In this document: positions 37,022 through 47,433 of the stretch, one piece after another
How the letters are laid out: each line of letters opens with the position of its first letter
Position numbering within the stretch: the stretch's first letter is position 1
From: Advenella kashmirensis WT001
GTDB lineage: Bacteria; Pseudomonadota; Gammaproteobacteria; Burkholderiales; Burkholderiaceae_B
Length of the DNA stretch: 64,000 bases
Assembly (NCBI RefSeq): GCF_000219915.2
Contig: NC_017964.1
Coordinates: 558,001-622,000 of the forward strand
Direction: 5' to 3'
Program-made: the position numbers and the translations under genes
Notes under the pieces: generated by a model
Seen by the model: the letters and a program-made list of their open reading frames with translations, nothing else
Database searches by the model: none
What the model was told of the DNA's origin: nothing

Positions 37022-38048
37022 GTCGTGAGCTTCCTGGTATAGGCACGGAATGTCTCTAATTTATCACGTGCAGCCCCGGATTGGATCAGTTCGCGTGCTT
37101 TATTGATCCCATCCTGCATGGTGGCGGCCTGATTGCCTGCGTAGAGCGCCAGACCGGCATTGAGCACGACAATATCGCGGGCTGTGCCCGGCTCATTGTT
37201 TAGTGCGCTCATGACCAGATCGCGTGACTCTTCCTTGTTGCTGACCGTAATATTGCGAATGGAGACCATCTGCATGCCGAAGTCTTCGGGATGGATCTCG
37301 TATTCGCTGACTTTGCCGTCCTTGAGCTCGCCCACCAGGGTTGCGGCGCCCAGCGAGGCTTCGTCCAGATTGTCCTTGCCGTGCACGATCAGCACATGCT
37401 TGGAACCCAATTGCTGCAGCACGCGCACCTGGATGCCGACCAGATCCGGGTGGAAAACACCCATAAGCTGGTTGCCGGCTTTGGCCGGGTTGGTCAGGGG
37501 GCCCAGAATGTTGAATATGGTGCGCACGGCCAGCATTTTGCGAATCTCGGCGACGTTTTTCATGCTGCCGTGGTGTGCTGGCGCGAACATGAAGCCGATA
37601 CCGGTCTGTTCCACGCACTCGGCAACATGTTCTGGTGACAGCATCACATTGATGCCCAGCGCTTCCAGAACATCGGCGCTGCCCGAAGAGGAGGAGGAGC
37701 TGCGATTGCCATGCTTGGCAATACGCACACGCCCGCAGCCGCCACGAACATGGCGGTGGTGGAAATATTGAAGGTATGGCTGGCATCTCCGCCGGTGCCG
37801 CACATATCCAGCAGATTGTCCGGATCGCTGATGCTCACCGGCGTGGCAAATTCTCGCATGACCGTGGCCGCTGCAGTAATTTCGCCGATGGTTTCTTTTT
37901 TGACGCGCAATCCCATGAGCAGGGCGCTGGCAATGGCTGGTGGCACTTCGCCGCGCATCAGCTGGCGCATCAGGTACAGCATTTCGTCATGAAAAATTTC
38001 GCGGTGTTCAATGCAGCGCGTCAGGGCGTCTGTGTAGGAAATGCTCAT
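37018..38048 (-). CDS. trpD: Anthranilate phosphoribosyltransferase TrpD (frameshifted)
   Basis: TrpD transfers phosphoribose from PRPP to anthranilate. The N-terminal helical part and PRPP motif [18 protein letters not shown] are in one frame; [21 protein letters not shown] and the rest are in another. Adding one C on the plus strand near 37730 gives [15 protein letters not shown] and a full 343-residue protein. It overlaps trpG and trpC by ATGA at both ends, so expression is normally tightly coupled; a real frameshift here would disturb trpC as well. Confidence 0.95.
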
Positions 38049-38614
38049 GGGTGAATATCCAGAAAGTTTTGCAACAGGGCATGGCCATGTTCGCTGAGAA
38101 TGGATTCAGGATGGTACTGTACGCCATAAACCGGCAGGCTGGTATGCTCTATCGCCATGATTTCCCCGTCGGCTGTTTCTGCCGTAATACGCAGGCAACT
38201 GGGCAATGACTCGCGTTCGATTGCCAGTGAATGGTAGCGAATCACGGTATGGGGCGAAGGAATGTTGCGAAACAGTACGGATCCATCATGGGTAATTTCT
38301 GAAGTCTTGCCGTGCATGATCTGCTTGGCACGGATGATTTTACCGCCGAAAGCGGCGCCGATGGACTGGTGTCCCAGGCACACGCCCAGCACCGGTATTT
38401 TACCTGCGAAGTGTTTGATGAGTTCGACCGAGACACCGGCCTGGGCAGGCGAGCAGGGGCCGGGCGAGACACAAAGGCGTTCGGGATTGAGTTCGGCAAT
38501 TTGCGCAACGGTCATCTGGTCGTTACGCACCACATGAACGTCCTGGCCCAGTTCGCCAAAATATTGCACCAGATTGTAGGTAAACGAATCGTAATTATCG
38601 AGCATGAGCAGCAT
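38045..38614 (-). CDS. trpG: Anthranilate synthase component II TrpG (glutamine amidotransferase)
   Basis: A 189-residue class I amidotransferase supplying ammonia to Trp[31 protein letters not shown], nucleophile Cys in [12 protein letters not shown], and His/Glu in [10 protein letters not shown]. In many bacteria the same subunit also serves PabB for folate. It starts 9 bases after trpE and overlaps trpD by four bases. Confidence 0.96.
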   Translation of the reverse strand: MLLMLDNYDSFTYNLVQYFGELGQDVHVVRNDQMTVAQIAELNPERLCVSPGPCSPAQAGVSVELIKHFAGKIPVLGVCLGHQSIGAAFGGKIIRAKQIMHGKTSEITHDGSVLFRNIPSPHTVIRYHSLAIERESLPSCLRITAETADGEIMAIEHTSLPVYGVQYHPESILSEHGHALLQNFLDIHP

Positions 38615-38623
38615 GACAGTTCC

Positions 38624-40147
38624 TCAGATGGGTTGATCCAGACCGTATTGCACCTGTTCGGCGGCGCGCAGCACGGCGCGGGCCTTGGCTTCGGTCTCCT
38701 GCCATTCTTTTTCAGGGTCGGAGTCGGCGACGATGCCGGCGGCGGCCTGTACATAGAGCATGCCGTTTTTGATGACGCCGGTGCGGATCGCGATGGCCAC
38801 ATCCATTGTGCCGTTGTAGCTCAGATAGCCGGCAGCGCCGCCATAGATGCCGCGTCGCACGGGTTCCAGTTCATCGATCAGTTCCATGGCGCGCACTTTG
38901 GGCGCACCGGTCAGGGTGCCTGCCGGAAAGCTGGCGCGCAGCACGTCGATGGCGTCCATGCCCGGCTTGAGGATACCCTTGACGTTCGATACCAGATGCA
39001 TCACGTGTGAATAGCGTTCAATGGCCATCTGGTCGGTTACTTCCACAGTGCCGGTTTCTGCCACACGCCCCACATCATTGCGGGCCAGATCAATCAGCAT
39101 GACGTGCTCGGCGATCTCCTTGGGATCGGCGCGCAGCTCGTCGGCCAGTGCCGCATCTTCTTCCGGTGTTTCACCGCGCTTGCGCGTGCCGGCCAGCGGA
39201 CGAATAGTGATGGCGGTTTTCTCTTCGGCGTTTTCGGTGAACGTTTCCTGGCGCACCAGAATTTCCGGTGACGAGCCCACGACGTGAAAGTCGCCGAAGT
39301 TCCAGAAATACATGTAGGGAGAAGGATTCAGGGAGCGCAGGGCGCGGTAGAGCGACAGTGGTGAATCCCGGAAGGGCTTGGCAATGACCTGGCCGACCTG
39401 GACCTGCATCAGGTCACCTGCAGCAATATACTCCTTGGCCTTGAGCACTGCCTTCAGGTAGTCTTCTTTCTTGAAGTCGCGGATTTCGGTCGTTTGCAGG
39501 CTGGGCAGGCTGTAGGGAATTTCCACCGGATGGCGCAGGCGGGCACGCAGTTCAAGCAGTCGTTTCTGGGCCTTGCTGTAGCTTTCGGGCTCATTCGGAT
39601 CGGCGTATATCATCAGGTAGGTGCGGCCGATCACATTGTCGACAATGACCAGTTCATCGACCTGCATCAGCATGATATCGGGTACGCCTTCCTTCTGGCC
39701 ATGAGGATACGGTTTGACGTTGGGGCCCAGGGACGGTTCGATATGACGAATGGTGTCGTAGCCGAAATAGCCCGCCAGGCCGCCGGCAAAGCGGGGGATG
39801 CCCGGGCGCAGGGCCACCTTGATGCGTTTTTTGAATTCCTGGATGAAGCTCAGCGGATCGCCGCGATGGGTTTCGGTGACTTCGCCATTGGTCAGTACTT
39901 CGGTCAGATCGCCTGTCGCGCGGATGACTGTTTTGGCCGGCAGGCCGATAAAGGAATAGCGACCGAACTGCTCGCCCCCAACTACCGACTCAAGCAGGCA
40001 GGTCATGCGACCAGCTTCTTTGCCGGTGTGAGCCAGTTTCAGGTAGATGCCAAGCGTGGTGTCAAGATCGGCGTAGGTTTCCTTGATGATCGGGATGCGG
40101 TTGAAGCCTTGTGCTGCGAGTGCATTAAATTCAATTTCAGTCATCAT
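38624..40147 (-). CDS. trpE: Anthranilate synthase component I TrpE
   Basis: TrpE converts chorismate to anthranilate. The 507-residue protein has the N-terminal regulatory region with LLESVVGGEQFGRYSFIG (the LLES element binds feedback tryptophan), and catalytic motifs PSPYMYFW, IRPLAGTRKRG, DLARNDVGRV and the C-terminal GIVADSDPEKEW. Start ATGs at 40147 and 40144. It is preceded by the trpL leader and attenuator and is the first structural gene of trpEGDC. Confidence 0.97.
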   Translation of the reverse strand: MMTEIEFNALAAQGFNRIPIIKETYADLDTTLGIYLKLAHTGKEAGRMTCLLESVVGGEQFGRYSFIGLPAKTVIRATGDLTEVLTNGEVTETHRGDPLSFIQEFKKRIKVALRPGIPRFAGGLAGYFGYDTIRHIEPSLGPNVKPYPHGQKEGVPDIMLMQVDELVIVDNVIGRTYLMIYADPNEPESYSKAQKRLLELRARLRHPVEIPYSLPSLQTTEIRDFKKEDYLKAVLKAKEYIAAGDLMQVQVGQVIAKPFRDSPLSLYRALRSLNPSPYMYFWNFGDFHVVGSSPEILVRQETFTENAEEKTAITIRPLAGTRKRGETPEEDAALADELRADPKEIAEHVMLIDLARNDVGRVAETGTVEVTDQMAIERYSHVMHLVSNVKGILKPGMDAIDVLRASFPAGTLTGAPKVRAMELIDELEPVRRGIYGGAAGYLSYNGTMDVAIAIRTGVIKNGMLYVQAAAGIVADSDPEKEWQETEAKARAVLRAAEQVQYGLDQPI

Positions 40148-40186
40148 GACGGTCTCTGTTTGTGTTTTCCTGAATGACCGGGCAGA

Positions 40187-40227
40187 TACAAAAATACCCG
40201 GTCCTGTTTTAAGGGATTACCGGGTAT
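40187..40227 (-). terminator. trp attenuator terminator
   Basis: On the minus strand ATACCCGGT (40227-40219) pairs with ACCGGGTAT (40202-40194), followed by TTTTGT, directly between trpL and trpE. The ACCGGG arm can alternatively pair with a downstream CCCGGT at 40183-40178. An additional hairpin (CGGATGC/GCATCCG, 40250-40275) lies between it and the leader peptide stop. Confidence 0.8.
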
Positions 40228-40282
40228 GGTGCGTACTGACTACAATTTTCGGATGCAGAAAAAAAGCGGCATCCGGAACAGT

Positions 40283-40372
40283 CTAATGAGTGACACTCCC
40301 GGCAAACGAACGCCACCAGCGCCAATACATGGCAACCAGGGCAGAGCGAGCATAAAGGGAGTGTGCAGTCAT
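40283..40372 (-). CDS. trpL: trp operon leader peptide TrpL
   Basis: A 29-codon ORF (ATG 40372-40370, TAG 40285-40283) contains tryptophans at positions 17, 19 and 20 (MYWRWWRSFAGSVTH at the end). The first ATG overlaps the gph stop as TAATG. Translation could also begin at the internal ATG at 40330, giving a 15-residue peptide of the usual leader size. Ribosome stalling at the W-R-W-W cluster when Trp-tRNA is scarce would favour an antiterminator over the 40187-40227 terminator. Confidence 0.85.
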   Translation of the reverse strand: MTAHSLYARSALVAMYWRWWRSFAGSVTH

Positions 40373-41076
40373 TACGTTAATAAATCAGGTTGGTCTGCCG
40401 ATGCGTTGTGGCGTTCAATCCACTGGGCCGCCTCGACGATAGTCTCTACTATATCATTGACTTTCAGGTTTTGTACACTGTTTCCTTCGTTATAACCATA
40501 AGGAACAATGAGTACCGGCATGCCTGCGGCTTGCGCTGCCTGGGCGTCATTGATGGAGTCACCGATAAAAACGCAGTCTGTTGGTGCAACTTCCAGCAGA
40601 AAGCAGGCATGCAGCACGGGGCCGGCATCCGGCTTGCGGGTCGGGCAGGTGTCACCGGAGACGATTGCGTCAAAAAACGATCGCAATCCGGTCTGAATCA
40701 GCAATTGCTCGGTAAATACGGTGGGTTTGTTGGTGACAACAGCCAGGCGTATACCGGCAGCCTTCATTGACTTGAGCCCCTCGAGCACGCCTTCGAATAC
40801 TGTGGAATGATCGCCATTGACCTGATGGTACGCATCAATGAAATGTTCGCGGGCAACAATGAATGCCTCTGCGGTCATCACGGCTTGCTCGTCGCCACCG
40901 GTCATGGCGCGACGCACCAGGTTATCGATGCCTTTGCCGACAAACTGGGCAATCAGCTCCTGGTGCAGTGGTGACAGCCCCAGCTTGATACGCATGGCAT
41001 TGGCTGCCTGGGCCAGATCGGGGATAGAGTCGACCAGGGTGCCGTCAAGGTCGAACAGTGCGGCGTGGATACTCAT
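40372..41076 (-). CDS. gph: Phosphoglycolate phosphatase Gph
   Basis: A 234-residue HAD hydrolase that removes phosphoglycolate formed during DNA repair and photorespiratory-like side reactions. It shows the nucleophile motif [10 protein letters not shown], motif II VVTNKP, the Lys motif [10 protein letters not shown] and [10 protein letters not shown], with a helical cap in between. It overlaps rpe by ATGA upstream and trpL by TAATG downstream. Confidence 0.94.
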   Translation of the reverse strand: MSIHAALFDLDGTLVDSIPDLAQAANAMRIKLGLSPLHQELIAQFVGKGIDNLVRRAMTGGDEQAVMTAEAFIVAREHFIDAYHQVNGDHSTVFEGVLEGLKSMKAAGIRLAVVTNKPTVFTEQLLIQTGLRSFFDAIVSGDTCPTRKPDAGPVLHACFLLEVAPTDCVFIGDSINDAQAAQAAGMPVLIVPYGYNEGNSVQNLKVNDIVETIVEAAQWIERHNASADQPDLLT

Positions 41077-41767
41077 GAGCGGTGTACTCCGGCAATTTGT
41101 TCGCGCATGCCGGCGATGACCGCGGCGTAGTCCTGCTGGCCGAAGATGGCCGAGCCGGCGACAAAGGTATCGGCGCCAGCCTCATGGATTTGCGCGATGT
41201 TGTCTGTTTTCACGCCACCATCGACTTCAAGCAGAATGGTGTTGCCGGTTTTTTCCTGCCAGGCATCAATGCGCTGGCGGGTGGCGCGCAGTTTATCCAG
41301 CGTAGACGGGATGAATGACTGTCCGCCGAAACCGGGATTAACCGACATAAGCAGAATCAGATCCAGGCGGTCCATGACATGATCGAGCACCGACAGCGGT
41401 GTTGCGGGATTGAGCACCAGCCCGGCCTTGCAGCCATTGTCGCGGATCAGGGAAAGCGACCGGTCCACATGGCGCGATGCTTCCGGATGAAAGGAGATGA
41501 TGTTGGCGCCGGCCTGGGCAAATTGCGGGATCAGGTCATCTACCGGCTCGCACATCAGATGTACGTCGATGGGGGCGTCTGTACAGGGGCGAATGGCCTT
41601 GCACACCATGGGCCCGATGGTCAGATTGGGTACGTAATGGTTGTCCATCACGTCAAAATGAATCCAGTCGCACCGGCGCTGATCACATTTCTGACTTCTT
41701 CGCCGAGTCGGGAAAAATCTGCTGACAGAATACTGGGGGCGATGCGGGTAACGGGTTGTAATTCCAT
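41073..41767 (-). CDS. rpe: Ribulose-phosphate 3-epimerase Rpe (frameshifted)
   Basis: Rpe interconverts ribulose-5-phosphate and xylulose-5-phosphate. The true start is ATG 41767 ([24 protein letters not shown]), which reads to ISAGAT and then breaks near 41669. One extra C on the plus strand continues it as [20 protein letters not shown] to the C terminus ([19 protein letters not shown]), 231 residues. The other frame running upstream of the break is not coding. It is the first gene of the rpe-gph-trp operon and diverges from apaG. Confidence 0.94.
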
Positions 41768-41861
41768 GACAGCGTTTTTCTCCTGTAAGGGGGCGCACGA
41801 AGTACAATGAAGTCATATTATTCCATACAAACACGTTTAGCTTTCCGAGGATCCGGCACGA

Positions 41862-42233
41862 ATGGTAAATACAATGACGGTGGAAGTCACACCGCGCTAT
41901 CTCGAAGAACAGTCCGACCCGTCTCGCTCGCAGTATGTTTTTGCCTATACCGTGAGAATTCGCAATACCGGTACAGCGGCCGCGCAGGTTATCAGCCGTC
42001 ACTGGGTCATTACCGATGGCGATGAGAAAATACAGGAGGTGCGCGGGCTGGGCATTGTCGGCGAACAGCCGCTGATTGCCGCTGGCGACATGTACGAATA
42101 CACCAGCGGGTGTCCGCTAAATACCCCTTTTGGCACCATGAAGGGCAGCTACCACTGTGTGGGTGAAAACGGTGTCCCGTTCGACGTGGACATTCCAGAA
42201 TTCATTTTGACGCTCCCGCGAACGCTGCACTGA
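41862..42233 (+). CDS. apaG: ApaG domain protein
   Basis: A 123-residue single-domain beta-sandwich protein of the ApaG/DUF525 family: [55 protein letters not shown] and GTMKGSY. ApaG was linked to Co/Mg phenotypes in enterobacteria, but its biochemical function is unclear. Start 41862 or the ATG four codons later at 41874. It leads a plus-strand group with mltA, a ubiH-like gene and dsbC. Confidence 0.93.
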   Translation: MVNTMTVEVTPRYLEEQSDPSRSQYVFAYTVRIRNTGTAAAQVISRHWVITDGDEKIQEVRGLGIVGEQPLIAAGDMYEYTSGCPLNTPFGTMKGSYHCVGENGVPFDVDIPEFILTLPRTLH

Positions 42234-42295
42234 TTGCCCCATCACCTTACTGTGTCATCGGGCTTGTCTTCCATTATTTGTCTGGATCAATAAAT

Positions 42296-43578
42296 ATGAA
42301 AAATCCGCAAGCACCAAATAGGTTACTGCCTGCAGCCGTTGCTGCGCTTGTCCTGTTGGCAAGTTGTTCGACGCAAGAGGCGGGCAAGCAGCCCTCGGAG
42401 TCGTCGTTCTCCATGACCGCGCCCCTGTCAGTGCCGGACCAGTCGGCCTTTGCGCCTACGCCACCGCGACCGCTGGCAGGCCAGTACAGCCAGGTTGCCT
42501 GGTCGTCGCTGCCCGGATGGAATGCGGATGATGCCCGCCATTTATGGCTGACTTTCTATAATAATTGTCGCGGCTGATGCGCCCTGTCAGTGGTTCCAAG
42601 GCCATGCCGGCGCGCGCTGCGCCTGCCGTATGGCAACCGGTATGCCAGGCCGCTGCGCAGTCGGGTATTGATCCGCGCAGCAATGATGCGGCCACGGTCA
42701 AGGCTTTCCTGGAGCAACATCTGCAGCCCTGGCAGGTAAGCGAAAGCGGCAAATCGACCAACACCGTGACGGGCTACTATGAACCGGTGGTGCATGGCTC
42801 GCGTTCTCAGGGCGGTGAGTATCAGTGGCCTATGTATGCTGCGCCCGACGACCTGCTCACCATCGATCTTGGTCAGCAATATCCTGAACTGGCCGGCAAG
42901 CGGATTCGCGGCAAGCTCTCGGGCAAGACGATCGTCCCCTACGACACCAGGGAGCAAATCGGCCAGCGCGATACCAAGCCGCCGGTCATTGTGTGGCTGA
43001 ATGATCCGGTTGAGGCGTTTTTCCTGCAGGTGCAGGGGTCTGGCCGGGTGCAGCTGGAAGATGGCTCCATGATCCGCCTGGCTTACGCCAACCATAATGG
43101 CCGTCCTTACAGCTCAATCGGCAAGTGGCTGGCCGACAAGGGCGAATTGCCGCTGGCGCAGGCCAATATGCAAAATATCAAGGCCTGGGCCAAAGCCCAC
43201 CCGGATCGGGTCGATGAAATGCTCAACGCCAATCAGGCGATGGTGTTCTTCCGCGAAGAGGCGCTGTCTGATGATGCGGCAGGCCCCAAGGGCGCCTATG
43301 GCATACCATTGGTAGCAGAACGCTCGGTGGCCGTCGATCCCAATTATGTGCCATTGGGCAGTCCGCTGTTCCTGGCAACTACCCGTCCGCATTCGACTCA
43401 GCCGATGCAACGCGTTGTCTTTGCGCAGGACACGGGTGCTGCCATCAAAGGGGTGGCACGAACTGACTTTTTCTGGGGATCGGGTGATGCGGCAGGCGAG
43501 CTGGCCGGCCGCATGAAACAGACTGGCCGGGTATGGATTCTCTGGCCGCGCAGCGCAGGAGTTCCGGAGGCGCGATGA
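42296..43578 (+). CDS. mltA: Membrane-bound lytic murein transglycosylase A, MltA (frameshifted)
   Basis: MltA is a murein-degrading outer-membrane lipoprotein. The N terminus MKNPQAPNRLLPAAVAALVLLASC contains a lipobox. The MltA barrel domain (GYYEPVVHGSR, GSGRVQLEDGS, YANHNGRPYSSIG) and the C-terminal 3D domain (AFAQDTGAAI-like VVFAQDTGAAIKG, DFFWGSGDAAGE) follow. The frame breaks at C42574 after FYNNCRG; adding one C continues LMRPVSGSK and yields 427 residues. Its stop overlaps the next gene by four bases. Confidence 0.92.
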
Positions 43579-44743
43579 AACACGATGTGATTGTCTGTGG
43601 TGCCGGTATTGCGGGAATGGCCAGCGCGCTGGCGCTGACCCGGGCCGGCGTGAATGTGGCGCTGTTGGCGCCCAGGCGGGCCCCGGCACGCATGCCGGGC
43701 GAGCAGTATCACCCCCGCGTGTATGCCATCTCCGAAGCCAGCCAGGCATTGCTTGCATCGCTGGGCATTTGGGATGCCATGCCGCAGGAACGGATTACCC
43801 CGGTCGATGCCATGCAGGTCAATGGCGATCGCGACGGACAGGTAGTGCTGGATGCCTGGCAGGCAGCCAAATCTCATCTGGCATGGATTGTCGAATCGGG
43901 TGAAATTGAACGAGCGCTGTTCCAGGCGCTGACAATTTACGGTGTGTCGTGGATTGACGACACGATGCAGGCCTGGCAGCCAGGACAGGTGACAACTGCC
44001 AGTGGCGTAACGCTGCAGGCGCAGTTGTTTATCGGTGCCGACGGGGCCGCTCGCCGCTGCGTAGCGCCGCTGCCATGGCGCACCAGAAAAAGGACTACAG
44101 CGACCAGGGGCTGGTGACGCATCTGACTTGCGAAAAGCCCCATATGAATACAGCATACCAGTGGTTCAGCAATCATCATGTGCTGGCCTTTCTGCCCATG
44201 CCCGATACCAGTGAAGGGCATCAGGTGTCGCTGGTCTGGTCGGTTGACAATGCTACCGCCGACCGGTACCTGCAAATGGACGAGACGACGCTGAGCCAGG
44301 CGCTGCCGGAAGCCCTCAATCAGGTGGCGCAGGGGTGCCTGGGTACACTTAAGGTGCGTGCACGCCTGCATGGCTTTCCCTTGACGCTGGAAAAGGCGCA
44401 AATGGCGGCGCCGGGCGTGGCGCTGGTGGGCGATGCGGCGCATCGGGTACATCCGCTGGCCGGACAGGGGCTCAATCTTGGGCTGGGCGACGTTAAGGCG
44501 CTCACGCAGGTATTGAACGAAAAAGAGGCATTCAGGTCCTATGGAGATCTGCGTGTGCTCGAACGTTACGCCCGTACGCGTGCCGCCGATGTCATGGCCA
44601 TGCGTGTGGCGACCGATGGCCTGTACCAGCTATTTTCTCGCGATCTGCCGGCACTGCCATTTCTGCGCAATGCAGGCATGAATCTGGTGCAGCAGCTTCC
44701 CTGGGTCAAGCGGCAACTGATTGCCGGGGCATCAGGGTTGTGA
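43575..44743 (+). CDS. UbiH/UbiF/COQ6-family FAD-dependent hydroxylase (frameshifted)
   Basis: A flavoprotein monooxygenase of the ubiquinone-hydroxylase family: FAD-binding GAGIAGMASALALTRAG near the N terminus, YAISEASQALL, the DG-motif region GADGA, and the second FAD motif GDAAHRVHPLAGQGLNLGLGD. The frame breaks at the CC at 44047-44048 within GADGA. One extra C gives GADGARSPLRSAAAMAHQKKD and a 389-residue protein. GGAGG precedes ATG 43575, which overlaps the mltA stop. Which ring position it hydroxylates cannot be decided from sequence. Confidence 0.88.
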
Positions 44744-44920
44744 TTGTCCTGGGAGAAAGACATCGCAGCGCGAGTACCGTGCCGGCACCTGCACAAATGG
44801 GTGGCCAGTAATACCGTGTCGGTGGCTGCCACCGGACACAAGCGCCTTGCAAGGCTCATGCAAGGCTTCGTTGGCGGCAACGCCACTCAATAGATTTTCT
44901 GTTGTAAGGGATGTAAGGTA

Positions 44921-45682
44921 ATGGGATTGAATTGGATAAACGCACGCACCGTGCAGCGGTACCAACGGGCGGCGCTGGCAGGCTTGCTGACGCTGGCCGC
45001 AGGTGCTTTTGCCGTGCCGGCGGTACAGGCACAAACGGCTGATAATGCAAAGCTGGAAAGCGTTCGGGAAGCAGTCAAAAAGGCCTTCGATGTTGAAGTG
45101 ACCCGCGTTCAGCCGACCGATTATGCCAATCTGTATGAAGTGCAACTGGGTGGCAATATCGTGTATACCAACGAAAAGGCCGAGTTTGTGCTGGCCGGCA
45201 ATCTGGTCGACGCCAAAACAAAACGCGATGTAACCACCGAGCGGATCGAGGAAATTTCCAAAGTGGATTTTTCCACCTTGCCACTGGCTCAGGCAGTCAA
45301 GCTGGTCAAGGGGAGCGGTGCGCGCAAGATGGCCGTGTTCGAGGATCCCAACTGCGGCTATTGCAAAAAACTGCATAAGGAACTGGCGACGATGGATAAC
45401 GTCACCGTGTATACCTTTCTGTTTCCCATCCTGGCACCCGATTCTGTGACCAAAGCCAACAACGTATGGTGCGCCAAAGACCAGGCCACTGTATGGACAG
45501 ACTGGATGAACAAGGGTGTTGAACCGCCTGAGGCTACCTGCGAGACACCCATCGAGAAAAATCTCGCCTTGGGCCAGAAACTGGCTGTCCAGGGTACGCC
45601 TGCCATCTTCTTTGAAAGTGGTACTCGCATCAACGGCTATGTACCGGCCGCCCGGCTCAATCAGGAACTGGATCGCAAGTGA
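44921..45682 (+). CDS. dsbC: Periplasmic thiol:disulfide interchange protein DsbC
   Basis: DsbC isomerises wrong disulfides in the periplasm. The 253-residue precursor has a long signal peptide ending AVQAQ, an N-terminal dimerisation domain (about 45-110) and a thioredoxin domain with the active site CGYC in FEDPNCGYCKKLH. It contains the cis-proline loop VQGTPAIFF, plus a second Cys pair (WCAKDQ...ATCETP). It closes the apaG-mltA-ubiH-like-dsbC group. Confidence 0.95.
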   Translation: MGLNWINARTVQRYQRAALAGLLTLAAGAFAVPAVQAQTADNAKLESVREAVKKAFDVEVTRVQPTDYANLYEVQLGGNIVYTNEKAEFVLAGNLVDAKTKRDVTTERIEEISKVDFSTLPLAQAVKLVKGSGARKMAVFEDPNCGYCKKLHKELATMDNVTVYTFLFPILAPDSVTKANNVWCAKDQATVWTDWMNKGVEPPEATCETPIEKNLALGQKLAVQGTPAIFFESGTRINGYVPAARLNQELDRK

Positions 45683-45704
45683 GTCAGCGCCCTCGGCCCT
45701 GACA

Positions 45705-45723
45705 GGCCGGCTGCGCGCCGGCC
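45705..45723. terminator. Hairpin between convergent dsbC and HAD genes
   Basis: GGCCGG (45705-45710) pairs with CCGGCC (45718-45723). GC-rich but without a T tail, so only a weak terminator candidate. Confidence 0.35.
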
Positions 45724-45733
45724 AATGCGCTTG

Positions 45734-46462
45734 TCAGGCTGACAGGGCAAAAGGATGGGTCAGCAGTTGCTGGACCGAGTTGACGCGCAGGTCCACATAG
45801 GCCGGTCGCATGCGCTGCATGGAACTGAACGGCGTGCCGCGATGAAAGATGTGCACGGTTTTCATATGCAGCTGCTTGGCCGTTTTCAGGTTTTTCAGCG
45901 TGTCCTCGACCAGAATGGTGCGAGTCGGCTCGCATTGCAGCTGCACCAGCAACTGCTGCATTAGCGCCGGTGAGGGTTTGGGCCGGAACCGGCCCTGCAG
46001 GCACATTTCGTTGATGGAACAGATGCCCGCAAAACAGTGACGTACATTCAGGCGGTCCAAAACGATTCTGGCGTAATGCATGGGCGCATTCGTGACCACA
46101 TACTTGATGCCCGGCACGGCATTGAGCATGGCCGACAGGTTTTTTTCGATTTTGGTGTTGCCTGCGATATCAAAGTCATGGCTCAAATGCAGGAAATCGG
46201 CGGCTTTCACATTGTGATGTCGCACCATCCCGATCAGCGTGGCACCATAGCGTGCCCAATAGGTCTTGCGTAAAACGGTTGCCTCGTCTTCTTCAATATC
46301 CAGCGATTGCATGACGGCCCGCGTCATGCTCTGGTTTATGTGCCCGAAGATAGCGTGCGAGGCATCGTGCAGTGTGTTGTCCAGGTCAAACAGCCATACT
46401 CGCGGGGTGCGACTGTGACGCACCAGCGGCTGCAGGGGTTTGATGAGCGGGGTACAGATCAT
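45734..46462 (-). CDS. HAD-family pyrimidine 5'-nucleotidase
   Basis: A 242-residue HAD hydrolase: motif I WLFDLDNTLHDASHAIF, motif II VVTNAP, Lys motif FRPKPSPALMQQLL and acidic motif VEDTLKNLKTAKQ. The FDLDNTLHDA start and overall shape match the SDT1-like pyrimidine 5'-nucleotidases that dephosphorylate UMP/CMP-type compounds. It lies 47 bases downstream of argB on the same strand. Confidence 0.87.
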   Translation of the reverse strand: MICTPLIKPLQPLVRHSRTPRVWLFDLDNTLHDASHAIFGHINQSMTRAVMQSLDIEEDEATVLRKTYWARYGATLIGMVRHHNVKAADFLHLSHDFDIAGNTKIEKNLSAMLNAVPGIKYVVTNAPMHYARIVLDRLNVRHCFAGICSINEMCLQGRFRPKPSPALMQQLLVQLQCEPTRTILVEDTLKNLKTAKQLHMKTVHIFHRGTPFSSMQRMRPAYVDLRVNSVQQLLTHPFALSA

Positions 46463-46508
46463 GCCGGAACAGCAACGCCTGCGACGCGTAACAACGCCGC
46501 AAACGTGA

Positions 46509-47411
46509 TCATGAGGTGATCATGGTGCCGACACCCTTGTCCGTCAGGATTTCCAGCAACAGACAGTGAGCGACCCGGCCATCGACGACATGTACGGAGT
46601 TCACGCCGTTGCGGGCGGCTTCCAGTGCCGATGAAATCTTGGGCAGCATGCCGCCGGAGATGGTGCCGTCAGCAAACAATTCATCAATGGTCTTGGCCGA
46701 CAGCTTGCGCAACAACTGGCCTGATTTGTCCAGTACACCCGGGGTGTTGGTCATCATCAGCAGCTTTTCTGCCTGAAGCACTTCAGCCATTTTGCCGGCG
46801 ACCACGTCGGCGTTGATGTTGTAAACATCACCTTCTTCCGGGTCATAGCCGATGGGGGAAATAACGGGAATGAACTGGTCATCCTGCAGGGCCTTGACCA
46901 CAGAGGGGTCAATGCTGGAAATATCCCCTACAAAGCCAATATCCAGCGGCGCGTCGGGGTTTTCCTTGTTGGGCATCAGCTTTTTGCGAGCCTGAATCAG
47001 GCCGCCATCCTTGCCGGTGAGGCCCACGGCCTTGCCGCCGGCCTCGTTGATCATCATGACGATATCCTGCTGGACCTGACCGCCCAACACCCATTCGACC
47101 ACTTCCATGGTGTCGGCATCGGTTACGCGCATGCCCTGGATGAAGTTGCCTTCCTTGCCAAGACGCTTGAGTGCGCTGTCAATTTGCGGGCCGCCGCCGT
47201 GGATCACGACCGGATTCAGGCCGATCAGTTTGAGCAAGACGACATCCCGGGCGAAACTGCGCTGCAGTCGCTCTTCAACCATGGCGTTGCCACCGTATTT
47301 GATCACGACAGTCTTGCCGTGGAACTTCCGGATATACGGCAAAGACTCGGAAATAATGTCGGCCTTGACTGCCGGTGAAACAGCGTTGATATCCAGGGAT
47401 GTGTCAGACAT
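46509..47411 (-). CDS. argB: Acetylglutamate kinase ArgB
   Basis: ArgB phosphorylates N-acetylglutamate, the second step of arginine synthesis. It has 300 residues with [43 protein letters not shown] and [13 protein letters not shown]. The frame extends 28 codons upstream, but [13 protein letters not shown] at 47411 is the family-like start. The length suggests the arginine-sensitive form common in betaproteobacteria. Confidence 0.96.
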   Translation of the reverse strand: MSDTSLDINAVSPAVKADIISESLPYIRKFHGKTVVIKYGGNAMVEERLQRSFARDVVLLKLIGLNPVVIHGGGPQIDSALKRLGKEGNFIQGMRVTDADTMEVVEWVLGGQVQQDIVMMINEAGGKAVGLTGKDGGLIQARKKLMPNKENPDAPLDIGFVGDISSIDPSVVKALQDDQFIPVISPIGYDPEEGDVYNINADVVAGKMAEVLQAEKLLMMTNTPGVLDKSGQLLRKLSAKTIDELFADGTISGGMLPKISSALEAARNGVNSVHVVDGRVAHCLLLEILTDKGVGTMITS

Positions 47412-47433
47412 GCTAGCTCGCGGTTGCTGAAAG

